25,523 nucleotides of DNA from Anoxybacillus sp050480245 (GTDB lineage Bacteria > Bacillota > Bacilli > Bacillales > Anoxybacillaceae), in the NCBI GenBank assembly GCA_050480245.1, contig JBCNEQ010000043.1, one strand, 5' to 3'. Each line of letters begins with the position of its first letter. Position 1 is the stretch's first letter. Both the position numbers and the translations under genes were made by a program. The notes beneath the pieces are model-generated. The model was not told the DNA's origin, searched no databases, and saw nothing but the letters and a program-made list of their open reading frames with translations. Positions 7,121 through 14,736 of this stretch are shown here, piece after piece.

Positions 7121-8768
7121 ACCAAAGTTTAAAACCTTTTGATCCAGGAGGCGCATTTTGGATCATATCGATAAATGGAACGGTGTATGCGATTAAAATG
7201 AGTACAACAGCAATACCGATCCACAATTTCCAGTTTTCGAATACAAGTGGTGTACGTTCAGCCTGTTCAGCGACTTCTGCAACAGGGAATTCTGTTTCAC
7301 CTTTTGGAGCGAAAAATGCTAAGTTTGTAACGATAATGAGTACGAGAATAATACCGATAAACAAGATCGTTCCACCGACAGCTTGAGCGATTTGATAAGG
7401 AATCCACTCAAGCGCTTGTGGTGCATCGCCGTATGTTGAAAATGACGAACGGCGTGGGGCGCCTAGCAACCCTGCAAAATGCATCGCACTCGACATGAAA
7501 ATCATACCGACCGACCAAACGATCGTTTGGGTGATCGCCAAACGGTTCATCGCTTTTGTCATCACACGTCCTGTTAAGTGAGGGATGAGCCAGTACGCTG
7601 CACCAAAGAACGTCAATACGACCGTTGTTGCTAATGTTAAATGGAAGTGACCTGTTACCCAAATTGTATTATGAATAACTTGGTTTAATTGATGTGATGC
7701 GTTGATAAGACCACCAGCACCAGCAGGGATAAAGAACAACATACCGATAAAAGGTGCAAAGAAACGAGCATCACCCCAAGGGAGTTTACGTAACCATCCG
7801 AACAATCCTGTTGCCCCTTTGGAGCGACCGTACATCTCAAACGTTGCAAACATCGAGAACGCTGTCATTAATGATGGAATAACAACCATAAACGTTAAAA
7901 CAACTTGTAAGTATTTCCAAACTGGATCAATTCCAGGTTCCACGAGCTGATGGTGGAAACCGACAGGAATCGAGAAAATTAAGAATAAAATGAACGACAT
8001 GCGAGCAAGTGAGTCTGAAAACATTTTTCCGCCAATAATTTTTGGGATAATGGCATACCAAATCATATATGCAGGCAATAACCAGAAATAGACGAGCGGG
8101 TGACCAAAGTACCAGAACAATGTTCGGCTTACAAGTACGTTAATGCGATCGACATAACCTAATGACCAAGGAATAAATTGGAATAATACAGTTGCTGCTA
8201 CACCGAGCGAGCAAATGAGCCATAATACCATGTTAACAACGGACATAAATGTAAGTAACGGGCTCACTTGACCCGGATGGGCTTTTTTCCATTTTGCATA
8301 ATGGGCGAACATTGCAAATCCGCTAATCCAGCTGCCGACAACAACGAGCGTTAAACCGATATAAAAGCCAGCATGTGCTTGTAATGGCGCGTAAAACGTA
8401 TATAAAACAGAAGCTTCACCGATTAAAATATAAAATGCTGTGATCGCTGTACCGATTGTCATGAGCCAAAAACCGACCCAGCCCCAGAATCGCACGCGAT
8501 CAGAAAGTGTTCCAGCAGTGCGGCTTACAGCTGCAAATTGAAAACCGATAATAAAGAATGTAGTTAAAACGAGTCCGAGCAATACACCGTGAGTGGTTAA
8601 AATCGTATAATAGCTAATGCCTGCCGGTAATTCTAGTTTTCCAGAGCGCACAAGCACTTGTAGTAGCCCAGCAAGTCCTCCTAATGCGAGTGCAACGAAA
8701 GCGACATAAATATGGGCCATTGCTAATTTTCCATCACGTGCATCTACTTTCCATGTTCCGTTCATCAT
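7119..8768 (-). CDS. cbaA: ba3-type cytochrome c oxidase subunit I
   Basis: Catalytic heme-copper subunit of a B-family (ba3/b(o/a)3) terminal oxidase that reduces O2 to water and pumps protons. About 13 membrane segments are visible in the 549 residues. Metal ligands align with those of Thermus ba3: His60 (low-spin heme), His223 (CuB) with the cross-linked Tyr227 in FGHPLVYFWLLPAY, His272-His273 (CuB), and His374/His376 in WVTGHFHLTL for heme a3 and the low-spin heme. The start overlaps the stop of the subunit II gene by four bases (ATGA), implying translational coupling. Last gene of a three-gene minus-strand operon. High oxygen affinity is a family property, not visible here. Confidence 0.95.
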   Translation of the reverse strand: MMNGTWKVDARDGKLAMAHIYVAFVALALGGLAGLLQVLVRSGKLELPAGISYYTILTTHGVLLGLVLTTFFIIGFQFAAVSRTAGTLSDRVRFWGWVGFWLMTIGTAITAFYILIGEASVLYTFYAPLQAHAGFYIGLTLVVVGSWISGFAMFAHYAKWKKAHPGQVSPLLTFMSVVNMVLWLICSLGVAATVLFQFIPWSLGYVDRINVLVSRTLFWYFGHPLVYFWLLPAYMIWYAIIPKIIGGKMFSDSLARMSFILFLIFSIPVGFHHQLVEPGIDPVWKYLQVVLTFMVVIPSLMTAFSMFATFEMYGRSKGATGLFGWLRKLPWGDARFFAPFIGMLFFIPAGAGGLINASHQLNQVIHNTIWVTGHFHLTLATTVVLTFFGAAYWLIPHLTGRVMTKAMNRLAITQTIVWSVGMIFMSSAMHFAGLLGAPRRSSFSTYGDAPQALEWIPYQIAQAVGGTILFIGIILVLIIVTNLAFFAPKGETEFPVAEVAEQAERTPLVFENWKLWIGIAVVLILIAYTVPFIDMIQNAPPGSKGFKLW

Positions 8769-9238
8769 TGTTCAACCACCTTCACTTTCGCCGTCATTAA
8801 GTGGTGACCGGCACCGCAATATTCATTACATAAGATGACATACTCGCCAACTTTGTCGAATGTTTGTGTGTAGCTACTTACATAACCAGGCTCAACCATC
8901 ATGTTCACGTTTGTTCCAGCCATTTCAAATCCGTGAATGACGTCTTTTGTTGCTACGTTAATCGTTACTTTTGCTCCTTTTGGAATTTCTACTTGATTTG
9001 GTGTGTAAGCAAATGCAGAAGCAACGATATTAAGTTGGTATTCGTTATCTCCTGTTTTGACAAGTCCTGGTTTATCAAATGGTGGCGTTTGATCGACTTT
9101 TTCCGGATCGATTGTTGTTAAACAGCTCGGTGGCTGTGTGCCTTGTGCAAATGCTCCAACTCCTAAAACGGCTAAAAATACGAATAACGAACCGATGCCG
9201 AAAAACAGCCAAATTTTTTCATACTTATGCATGTGCAT
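8765..9238 (-). CDS. cbaB: ba3-type cytochrome c oxidase subunit II (CuA)
   Basis: Electron-entry subunit that accepts electrons from cytochrome c through a binuclear CuA centre. Residues ~9-31 form one membrane anchor and the rest is a cupredoxin domain on the outer face. CuA ligands are present: His102, Cys137, Cys141, His145 and Met148 in CNEYCGAGHHLM. At 157 residues it is the short form typical of ba3 oxidases. On the minus strand GGAAGGG precedes the ATG at 9238 by five bases; an internal ATG two codons later is also possible. It is 21 bases after the subunit IIa gene and overlaps subunit I by four bases. Confidence 0.95.
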   Translation of the reverse strand: MHMHKYEKIWLFFGIGSLFVFLAVLGVGAFAQGTQPPSCLTTIDPEKVDQTPPFDKPGLVKTGDNEYQLNIVASAFAYTPNQVEIPKGAKVTINVATKDVIHGFEMAGTNVNMMVEPGYVSSYTQTFDKVGEYVILCNEYCGAGHHLMTAKVKVVEQ

Positions 9239-9259
9239 AACGTCCCTTCCCCTTTCCCT

Positions 9260-9409
9260 CTATAAACGACTTAAAAACAAGAAATATACGCTTACCCACG
9301 TGAAAATGAGGAAAAATCCCAAAAACAAAACAGAAGCAAGCGTTCCTTTTAATGAAGGTTCTTTCTCCACCTTTGTTTTTGGTGCGTTTGTGTTTAATTG
9401 AGTTTTCAC
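9260..9409 (-). CDS. ba3 oxidase small subunit IIa (49 aa, GTG start)
   Basis: The translated frame is 49 residues, starting at a GTG at 9409 behind GGGAGGGAGG. It has a charged N-terminal half (KTQLNTNAPKTKVEKEPSLK) and one membrane span at about residues 22-46 (ASVLFLGFFLIFTWVSVYF). This is the expected size and topology of subunit IIa of ba3 oxidases, the single helix that completes subunit II in the Thermus enzyme. Its place as first gene of the operon, 21 bases before subunit II, supports this. The sequence motif alone is weak, so the call rests mostly on position, size and topology. It is easily missed because it is short and begins with GTG. Confidence 0.75.
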   Translation of the reverse strand: MKTQLNTNAPKTKVEKEPSLKGTLASVLFLGFFLIFTWVSVYFLFLSRL

Positions 9410-9469
9410 TTTTATTCCTCCCTCCCTAAATAAACCTTAAATAGAAATGTATACACTTACATCATACAA

Positions 9470-9517
9470 AACAATTTGTGAAATGAAACGCTTTCTTCAT
9501 ATGTTTCACAAATTGTT
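9470..9517. repeat. 14-bp inverted repeat upstream of the oxidase operon
   Basis: AACAATTTGTGAAA (9470-9483) and its exact reverse complement TTTCACAAATTGTT (9504-9517) flank a 20-base centre that itself contains GAAACGCTTTC. Each arm carries a TTGTGAA/TTCACAA half-site like those bound by the redox repressor Rex, but the half-sites are too far apart for a standard 18-bp Rex operator. It lies 61-108 bases upstream of the subunit IIa start and could be an operator pair or a hairpin. Confidence 0.55.
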
Positions 9518-9563
9518 CATTCGTTACTTTACCATCATCATAACCGTAAAAATAAGGGGTAGC

Positions 9564-9579
9564 TGTGACTTTTGTCACA
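9564..9579. promoter_or_regulatory. Crp/Fnr-type operator TGTGA-N6-TCACA
   Basis: TGTGACTTTTGTCACA is a perfect palindrome fitting the Crp/Fnr family consensus, used by Fnr in Bacillus for oxygen-dependent control. It lies about 155 bases upstream of the oxidase operon on the minus strand and beyond the end of the cheX-like gene, so the oxidase operon is the logical target. Which family member binds is unknown. Confidence 0.5.
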
Positions 9580-9638
9580 CATATTTTGTGATGTTGTGAA
9601 AAAAGTGTGAAATGTTCAGAAAAAGGTGGGTGTGAAAT

Positions 9639-9670
9639 AAAAAAAGAAGCTTACAACCGCAAGCTTCTTT
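9639..9670 (-). terminator. Terminator of the cheX-like gene
   Basis: AAAGAAGCTT (9643-9652) pairs with AAGCTTCTTT (9661-9670). On the minus strand the hairpin is followed by a U-rich run (plus-strand A-run 9639-9645). It directly follows the stop of the minus-strand gene at 9674. Confidence 0.85.
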
Positions 9671-9673
9671 TGT

Positions 9674-10129
9674 TTATTCGTTATCAATTGTTAAAATGAG
9701 CTGCAATTCTCCTTTGTTTTCAAAGTGAATCGGGACGCGAAAAGCTTTATCAAAGCCGTAAATTTTTGTTTGACCGACGAGAACAGTAGGCGGTGTAATA
9801 TCAATTGTAATACCTTTTTGCGAAACGATCGTTGCTAAGTTTCCTGCAATCATATTGCCGAGTTCACCGGTAAATGATTTAAGCATTTCCCCTTCTAACG
9901 GCATGCCAAACATCGTTTCTCCGATACTTCCAAATATCGTTTCATGCCCTTCAATCATTAGGCGTCCCCGTAAGTCTCCGGTCATCCCAATCAATACATT
10001 AATGGACGTTTGAGTGAAAGGTTGTGTAAACAATGAAGGTTTTTCGGTTGTCATTGCTAGCGGGATGACAGAGCGAATCGATTCGATCGTTCCGTTTAAA
10101 ATCGTTGTAATTTTCTCACCTAAAGCCAT
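9674..10129 (-). CDS. cheX: CheX-like chemotaxis phosphatase family protein
   Basis: A 151-residue cytosolic protein of the CheC/CheX/FliY superfamily. CheX proteins dephosphorylate the response regulator CheY-P. The catalytic E-x-x-N signature is seen at Glu89-Asn92 in GELGNMIAGNLAT, with the expected preceding segment LIGMTGDLRGRLMIEG. Length fits stand-alone CheX. The ATG at 10129 follows AAGGGGGGCG on the minus strand; TATGAT about 25 bases upstream may be a -10 box. It stands alone, not among chemotaxis genes, so whether its partner is CheY or another response regulator cannot be told. B. subtilis uses CheC/FliY instead; the symbol is by family. Confidence 0.75.
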   Translation of the reverse strand: MALGEKITTILNGTIESIRSVIPLAMTTEKPSLFTQPFTQTSINVLIGMTGDLRGRLMIEGHETIFGSIGETMFGMPLEGEMLKSFTGELGNMIAGNLATIVSQKGITIDITPPTVLVGQTKIYGFDKAFRVPIHFENKGELQLILTIDNE

Positions 10130-10222
10130 ACAACGCCCCCCTTTTTCTTCATCATAACAAATTTTTCACTTCGGTTACATCATTTTTCGATAAATACAGA
10201 TAAAGAAAACATAAAAAACATA

Positions 10223-10250
10223 GTGACGAATGAATAAATTACGTTATAAT
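10223..10250 (+). promoter_or_regulatory. Candidate promoter with perfect -10 box
   Basis: TATAAT at 10245-10250 with GTGACG (10223-10228, 16-base spacing) as a moderate -35. It points rightward into a stretch without a recognised gene. Confidence 0.5.
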
Positions 10251-10256
10251 GAAAGT

Positions 10257-10325
10257 GCACAACAACATACTCCCTTTCAAAACGTCGAAAGCTTTCCTCC
10301 TATTGCTGTGAGGAAAGCTTTTCTA
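10257..10325 (+). ncRNA. Candidate small RNA ending in a terminator hairpin
   Basis: A transcript from the TATAAT box would start near 10257. It would carry the pyrimidine-rich single-stranded stretch TACTCCCTTTC (10269-10279) and end in the hairpin AAAGCTTTCCTC (10288-10299) / GAGGAAAGCTTT (10310-10321) with a short T tail. The length of about 70 bases and a C-rich segment in front of a terminator resemble trans-acting sRNAs such as RoxS/RsaE, but there is no clear sequence identity. No ORF with a ribosome binding site fits in it. Alternatively the hairpin is an attenuator in the leader of a longer RNA reaching 10525. Confidence 0.4.
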
Positions 10326-10525
10326 TAAGGACTATATCGATGGTTTCGCCATCCAAATTATTTTGTTGTCTCCCTGGAATTGATCATGATTTCGCTTATG
10401 TTTCAGGCGCATTGGACAGCTATCATATTCACGATATGCAACACATATCTTCTATCTATTCGTATTCGTGTAGAGGAACGCGCGCTACGTTTATTAAAAT
10501 CCCCTAATTAAATAGGGGAATTTTT
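10326..10525 (+). other. Unassigned region with short ORFs and a terminator
   Basis: No recognised gene. Contents: a 5-bp hairpin GATGGTTTCGCCATC (10339-10353); a 55-codon plus-strand frame 10340-10507 with AAGGA (10327-10331) eight bases before its ATG, product unknown; a minus-strand open run without a good start, ending at about 10336, whose translation (REYDSCPMRLKHKRNH and onward to IIWMAKPSI) looks protein-like and may be a gene remnant; and a terminator TCCCCTA (10500-10506) / TAGGGGA (10513-10519) followed by T(5). The terminator shows that something transcribed rightward ends here. A structured RNA from 10257 to 10525 is another reading. Confidence 0.35.
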
Positions 10526-10589
10526 ATGTATTTTTTTTGTGAACTACAGTAAAATGAAGGTAGATTTTTTAAAAGGGGTATGGGAAAAA

Positions 10590-13500
10590 ATGAAAATAAC
10601 AAAAACAGAACCGTTGCAACAATGGATATACCGCTTGATTGCACTTCATGATCAATTTGTCGAAATAGGCGACACAGTGCAAGCTAAAAAAACAAAACAA
10701 TTAATTAAGAAAGCGTACGATGGAGAGTTTACAATTGCTTTTTGTGGTCACTTTTCTGCTGGAAAGTCTAGTTTAATCAATGAATTGATTGGTGCTCCGC
10801 TTTTACCATCTAGTCCAGTTCCAACGGGTGCAAACCTTGTAAAAGTAAAAGCGGGAAAACCGTATGCGCGCGTATATTATAAAACTAGTCAGCCAATTGA
10901 ATATGTCGCTCCTTACGATTACGAGGAAGTAAAAACGTTTTGTCAAGACGGTGATGCCATTGATATGATTGAAATTAGCGATGAGACAGATGCGATTCCA
11001 AGTGGAATTGTACTGATGGATACACCGGGTATTGATTCGACAGACGATGCTCATCGCTTGGCGACAGAGTCTGCTCTTCATTTAGCGGATGTTATATTTT
11101 ATGTGATGGATTACAACCATGTCCAAGCGGAAATGAACTTCGAGTTTACCAAGCGGTTGTCGCAGTATGGCAAAACGATATACTTAGTTGTGAATCAAAT
11201 TGATAAACATCGTGAAGAAGAGCTTCCGTTTTCACTGTTTGCTCGTTCGGTGGAAGAAGCGTTTCAACAGTGGGGAGTTACATTTGAACGCATTTTTTAT
11301 ACGTCGCTGAAACAAAAGGAGCATGTATATAACGAGTTTGAAGCATTAAAACAACTATTAGAGTCGCTTTTTGGCGAGAAAAATGGGCGGCTTCAACAAA
11401 GTATACATATTGCGGTCGAGCAAATGATTGATGACCATATGCGAGCAGTGATCGCGCAACAGGAAGAAGAAGAACAAAACATTCGTCAATTGCTTTCATT
11501 CAATAATGAACAGGAACTTCTTAAAAAGATTGAAGAGATGGAGCAAACGATTGATGACATAAAGAAAACGTGGTCAACTGCAAAGCAACGTGTTGAACAG
11601 CAGCTAACAACAACATTAGATAACGCCTATATGATGCCCTACGAAACGAGGGAGTATGCGCGCGCCTATCTAGAAGCATGTCAACCCGATTTTAAAGTCG
11701 GTTTTTTATTTACAAAGAAGAAAACAGAGGAAGAACGGAAAAAAAGATTGAGTGCTTTTTATAAAGATTTACATAAAAAAATTGAAAGTCAGTTGGAATG
11801 GCACATTCGTGACTTGCTGAAACGGTTTTACGAGCAATATGATATTCGTGATCATGAATTGTTACATCACATTCAACAATTGACAGTTCCTTTTTCTGAA
11901 CAATGGCTTGCTGAACGGAAACCGAATCAACCGCTTGTAACGGGGGATTATGTTTTAACGTATACGAACGATATAGCAACCGAAATCAAACGGTCATATC
12001 GCGATGTAGCACTTCAACTAGTGGAGCAAATGATTGAAAAAGGAAAAGCACAACAACAATTAGCGATGTATGAGCAACAACTTGCACAGCTCATCGAGGA
12101 ACAGGCGAGTTGGGAAAGATTAAAACAACTTGCGCGTCAACGTGAGCATACTCGTCAGCAGTTGCGAAAAACTGTCGAAACGGCAAAGCCGCTAAGCGAT
12201 GAAGCTGTTTATCCGTTTATTCATGAGACGTTTATGATGCGAGAGAGCAAACGAGAGACGGAAGAAGTTTCCCATGTGAATGAAAAGATGCAAGAAGAAC
12301 ATTCAATCCCACTAGCACAAACAGCACAAACAGCGAGTGAGACGGTTGAACAAATGATTGAAAAATTGCGTACTGTTAGCCAAATGGTTGTTCCGATTGA
12401 AGGATTGAAACAACTAGCGAAAGAAATGAGCGAAAAGGTTCGGCAGCTTCAACAAAGAACGTTTACGATTGCTCTATTCGGGGCTTTTAGTGCTGGAAAA
12501 TCTTCGTTTGCAAATGCTTTAATTGGCGAACACGTTTTGCCTGTTTCGCCCCATCCAACGACGGCGACAATTAATAAAATTGTTCCGCCGACAGACGAAT
12601 ATCCACATGGAACGGTTGTTGTTCAAATGAAAACAGAACAACAACTTTTAAACGATTTGCAACATTCCCTTCGCTTTTTCGGTGTGCAAGCTCATTCATT
12701 ACAGCAGGCGATCGAAGAAAGCGAAAAGGCGATTTGCAATCACCATGTTGGAGCAAAAGAACGCGTACATTGGGCGTTTTTGCAAGCTGTCGTTCGCGGT
12801 TACGAACAGATGAAAGAAAAGCTTGGTCAGTTGGTTACTATTTCACTCCAACAATTTCATGAATACGTAGCCAATGAAACGAAGTCGTGTTTCGTTGAAT
12901 GGATTAAGTTGTATTATGATTGTCCATTAACTCGTGAAAACATCATTCTTGTCGATACACCAGGGGCAGATTCTGTAAACGCTCGTCATACAGGAGTCGC
13001 ATTTAATTACATTAAAAATGCAGATGCGATTTTCTTTGTGACATATTATAACCATGCTTTTTCAAAAGCCGATCGCGAATTTTTAATTCAGCTCGGTCGT
13101 GTAAATGATACGTTTAGTTTAGATAAAATGTTCTTTATCATTAATGCAGCTGACTTAGCTCATACACAAGAAGAGTTGCAGACGGTGGTGCGCTATGTGA
13201 AAGAGCAGCTTTTGCAATTCGGTATTCGTCATCCTCGTCTTTTTCCATTATCGAGTAAATGGGCGCTTGCCGAAAAGAACGGGGAAACATTCAAACATGA
13301 CGTATTATCGAATTCAGGCATGAGCACGTTTGAGCAAGCTTTTTATCCGTTTATTCATCAAGAGATCGGTTCATTAGCGATAGCTTCCGCACGTTTACAA
13401 ATGAAACAAGCGCACAAACGGTTAGCAGAATATATTGCAGAAGCAAAACAAAGCGATGATATAAAACGCAAAAAGTTACAAACATTGCAACAAGAGCAAC

Positions 13501-14225
13501 AGCAGCTCGAACAGATCATGAAACAATATGAAATGAATTATGACATTCATGCAATCGAGCAAGAGCTGAGCGAGTTAGTTTATTACATTCAACAGCGCAT
13601 TTTTTTCCGTTTGCCAGATTGGTTTAAAGAGTCGTTTAATCCGTCCGTTCTTCATGATCGACAAACGAATATAAAAAAAGCGTTACAATTATGTTTAGAC
13701 GAATTGTTGTATTCCATTGGATTCGATTTGGCGCAAGAAATGCGAGCGACTAGCTTGCGAATGGAAGCATTTATAAGCAAACGTTATGATCTTCATTTTA
13801 TGGCGTTAGAGAAACAGTGGAAGGAAGTTCATGATCTCATTGTAACAAAAGTGGATCTTCCTGTTTTTCCAACATTGGAATTTCCGCTTGCTTTTGAACA
13901 ACTCGATCGCAACATATTTAAAAAAGCGCTATCGTTGTACAAAAGTACGAAATCATTTTTCGAAAAAGATGAAAAGCGATTGATGAAAGAAGAATTGGAA
14001 CGACAATTGCATGAGCCGGTTTCAGCGTATATAAATGAACAAAAACAACGCCTGCTTGCGCATTATACGAAACAATGGAATACCGTTATTGAGCGGCTTC
14101 ATTGTCATATGTATGAACAGATGAATGAACATTTTGCTGGTTTGCTCGCGGCATTAACCGCTCAAGCACCAATGAATGAATTGCAACGTATTTACGATAT
14201 GATTGGAGGAATGAATGATGAGTGA
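10590..14225 (+). CDS. dynA: Two-headed bacterial dynamin DynA (YpbR)
   Basis: Large GTPase that binds and tethers membranes and helps protect against membrane damage. It is two dynamin-like units fused in one chain. Unit 1: G1 GHFSAGKS at residues 53-60, G3 DTPGIDSTDD, G4 NQIDK, then a long helical stalk region. Unit 2: G1 GAFSAGKSS near residue 631, G3 DTPGADSVNARHT, and a less canonical G4 (INAADL). Coiled-coil-rich stretches follow each GTPase. From Met at 10590 the length is 1211 aa, near the ~1190 of B. subtilis DynA; the GTG frame from 10539 has no ribosome binding site, whereas AAAAGGGG (10571-10578) serves 10590. Its 3' end overlaps ypbS, indicating coupling. Confidence 0.93.
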   Translation: MKITKTEPLQQWIYRLIALHDQFVEIGDTVQAKKTKQLIKKAYDGEFTIAFCGHFSAGKSSLINELIGAPLLPSSPVPTGANLVKVKAGKPYARVYYKTSQPIEYVAPYDYEEVKTFCQDGDAIDMIEISDETDAIPSGIVLMDTPGIDSTDDAHRLATESALHLADVIFYVMDYNHVQAEMNFEFTKRLSQYGKTIYLVVNQIDKHREEELPFSLFARSVEEAFQQWGVTFERIFYTSLKQKEHVYNEFEALKQLLESLFGEKNGRLQQSIHIAVEQMIDDHMRAVIAQQEEEEQNIRQLLSFNNEQELLKKIEEMEQTIDDIKKTWSTAKQRVEQQLTTTLDNAYMMPYETREYARAYLEACQPDFKVGFLFTKKKTEEERKKRLSAFYKDLHKKIESQLEWHIRDLLKRFYEQYDIRDHELLHHIQQLTVPFSEQWLAERKPNQPLVTGDYVLTYTNDIATEIKRSYRDVALQLVEQMIEKGKAQQQLAMYEQQLAQLIEEQASWERLKQLARQREHTRQQLRKTVETAKPLSDEAVYPFIHETFMMRESKRETEEVSHVNEKMQEEHSIPLAQTAQTASETVEQMIEKLRTVSQMVVPIEGLKQLAKEMSEKVRQLQQRTFTIALFGAFSAGKSSFANALIGEHVLPVSPHPTTATINKIVPPTDEYPHGTVVVQMKTEQQLLNDLQHSLRFFGVQAHSLQQAIEESEKAICNHHVGAKERVHWAFLQAVVRGYEQMKEKLGQLVTISLQQFHEYVANETKSCFVEWIKLYYDCPLTRENIILVDTPGADSVNARHTGVAFNYIKNADAIFFVTYYNHAFSKADREFLIQLGRVNDTFSLDKMFFIINAADLAHTQEELQTVVRYVKEQLLQFGIRHPRLFPLSSKWALAEKNGETFKHDVLSNSGMSTFEQAFYPFIHQEIGSLAIASARLQMKQAHKRLAEYIAEAKQSDDIKRKKLQTLQQEQQQLEQIMKQYEMNYDIHAIEQELSELVYYIQQRIFFRLPDWFKESFNPSVLHDRQTNIKKALQLCLDELLYSIGFDLAQEMRATSLRMEAFISKRYDLHFMALEKQWKEVHDLIVTKVDLPVFPTLEFPLAFEQLDRNIFKKALSLYKSTKSFFEKDEKRLMKEELERQLHEPVSAYINEQKQRLLAHYTKQWNTVIERLHCHMYEQMNEHFAGLLAALTAQAPMNELQRIYDMIGGMNDE

Positions 14226-14490
14226 AGTTCATCAAGCAATTACAGCGCATTCACAAAAACAGCATGCGCTCATTCGCGCATTTGCACAATTAGATGCTAA
14301 ACGGGAAGCGTATATTGAGGAAGCTGTTGCCTTATGTCAACGAGGCGAGCCGTTTTCTGTGCACAATATTAACGAAGTGACAAAACAAATGAATGAACTA
14401 GCTAAAAATGGAATTTTACCACAACGAAAATATGTGACGGTTGACATGGTAAAGGAATATGTCCAAAAATTAAATAACAAATCGTCGTAG
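14218..14490 (+). CDS. ypbS: YpbS family protein (DUF2533)
   Basis: A 90-residue, mostly helical, cytosolic protein of unknown function that follows dynA in Bacillus. Two adjacent ATGs (14215 and 14218) lie inside the end of dynA; GGAGGA at 14205-14210 is seven bases from 14218, which I prefer. The overlap with the dynA stop (14223-14225) suggests translational coupling and a shared role, perhaps in membrane maintenance; that is inference from context. No catalytic motif, membrane segment or signal peptide is seen. Confidence 0.85.
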   Translation: MSEVHQAITAHSQKQHALIRAFAQLDAKREAYIEEAVALCQRGEPFSVHNINEVTKQMNELAKNGILPQRKYVTVDMVKEYVQKLNNKSS

Positions 14491-14546
14491 TGTAAAACGT
14501 CCCATTCGTGCATATTATCTTTGTATGGAAAGGAGGGTGTGAAACA

Positions 14547-14687
14547 ATGGGACGAACAAAATTAGGAAACGCAAATGCACAACGAAACAATAACGCGAAG
14601 CAAAAAAATGATTTCAATAACGAATTTGCTTCATATGCTGAAGTGGAAGTAAAAAAAATGAGCAATGAACATAAAAATATTCGATAA
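14547..14687 (+). CDS. Gamma-type SASP-like small spore protein (46 aa)
   Basis: Starts MGRTKLGNANAQRNNNAKQK and contains DFNNEFASYAEVEVKKMSNE. The pairing of an N-A-Q-rich stretch with an F-x-x-EFAS block followed by a V-K-K segment recalls the repeat unit of gamma-type small acid-soluble spore proteins (SspE), here in a single short copy. It is rich in Asn, Lys and Gln and lacks Trp and Cys, fitting a spore-core amino-acid reserve. AGGAGGGTG precedes the ATG. CATATTA at 14511-14517 matches the sigma-G/F -10 CATnnTA, with a weak GTGTA as -35, predicting forespore expression. A strong terminator follows. It is too short for many gene callers. Family assignment is moderate. Confidence 0.6.
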   Translation: MGRTKLGNANAQRNNNAKQKNDFNNEFASYAEVEVKKMSNEHKNIR

Positions 14688-14712
14688 AGGCGCGCATGTG
14701 CGCCTTTTTTTT
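14686..14712 (+). terminator. Terminator of the gamma-SASP-like gene
   Basis: AAAGGCGC (14686-14693) pairs with GCGCCTTT (14700-14707) and is followed by a T-run. The stem begins in the stop codon. Confidence 0.85.
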
Positions 14713-14736
14713 GAGATGACAAATAGAAGGGTAGGT

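Noticed and set aside
9482..9500. CcpA cre site in the oxidase control region
   Set aside because: The CG core and right half fit but the left half lacks the TG, and reading the other strand requires a one-base gap.
9471..9516. Standard Rex operator
   Set aside because: The half-sites are right but separated by 22 bases instead of about 4, so a normal Rex site is not supported.
10326..10525. 6S RNA or T-box leader
   Set aside because: I saw no T-box consensus (AGGGTGGNACCGCG) and could not draw a long closing stem with a central bubble as required for 6S RNA.
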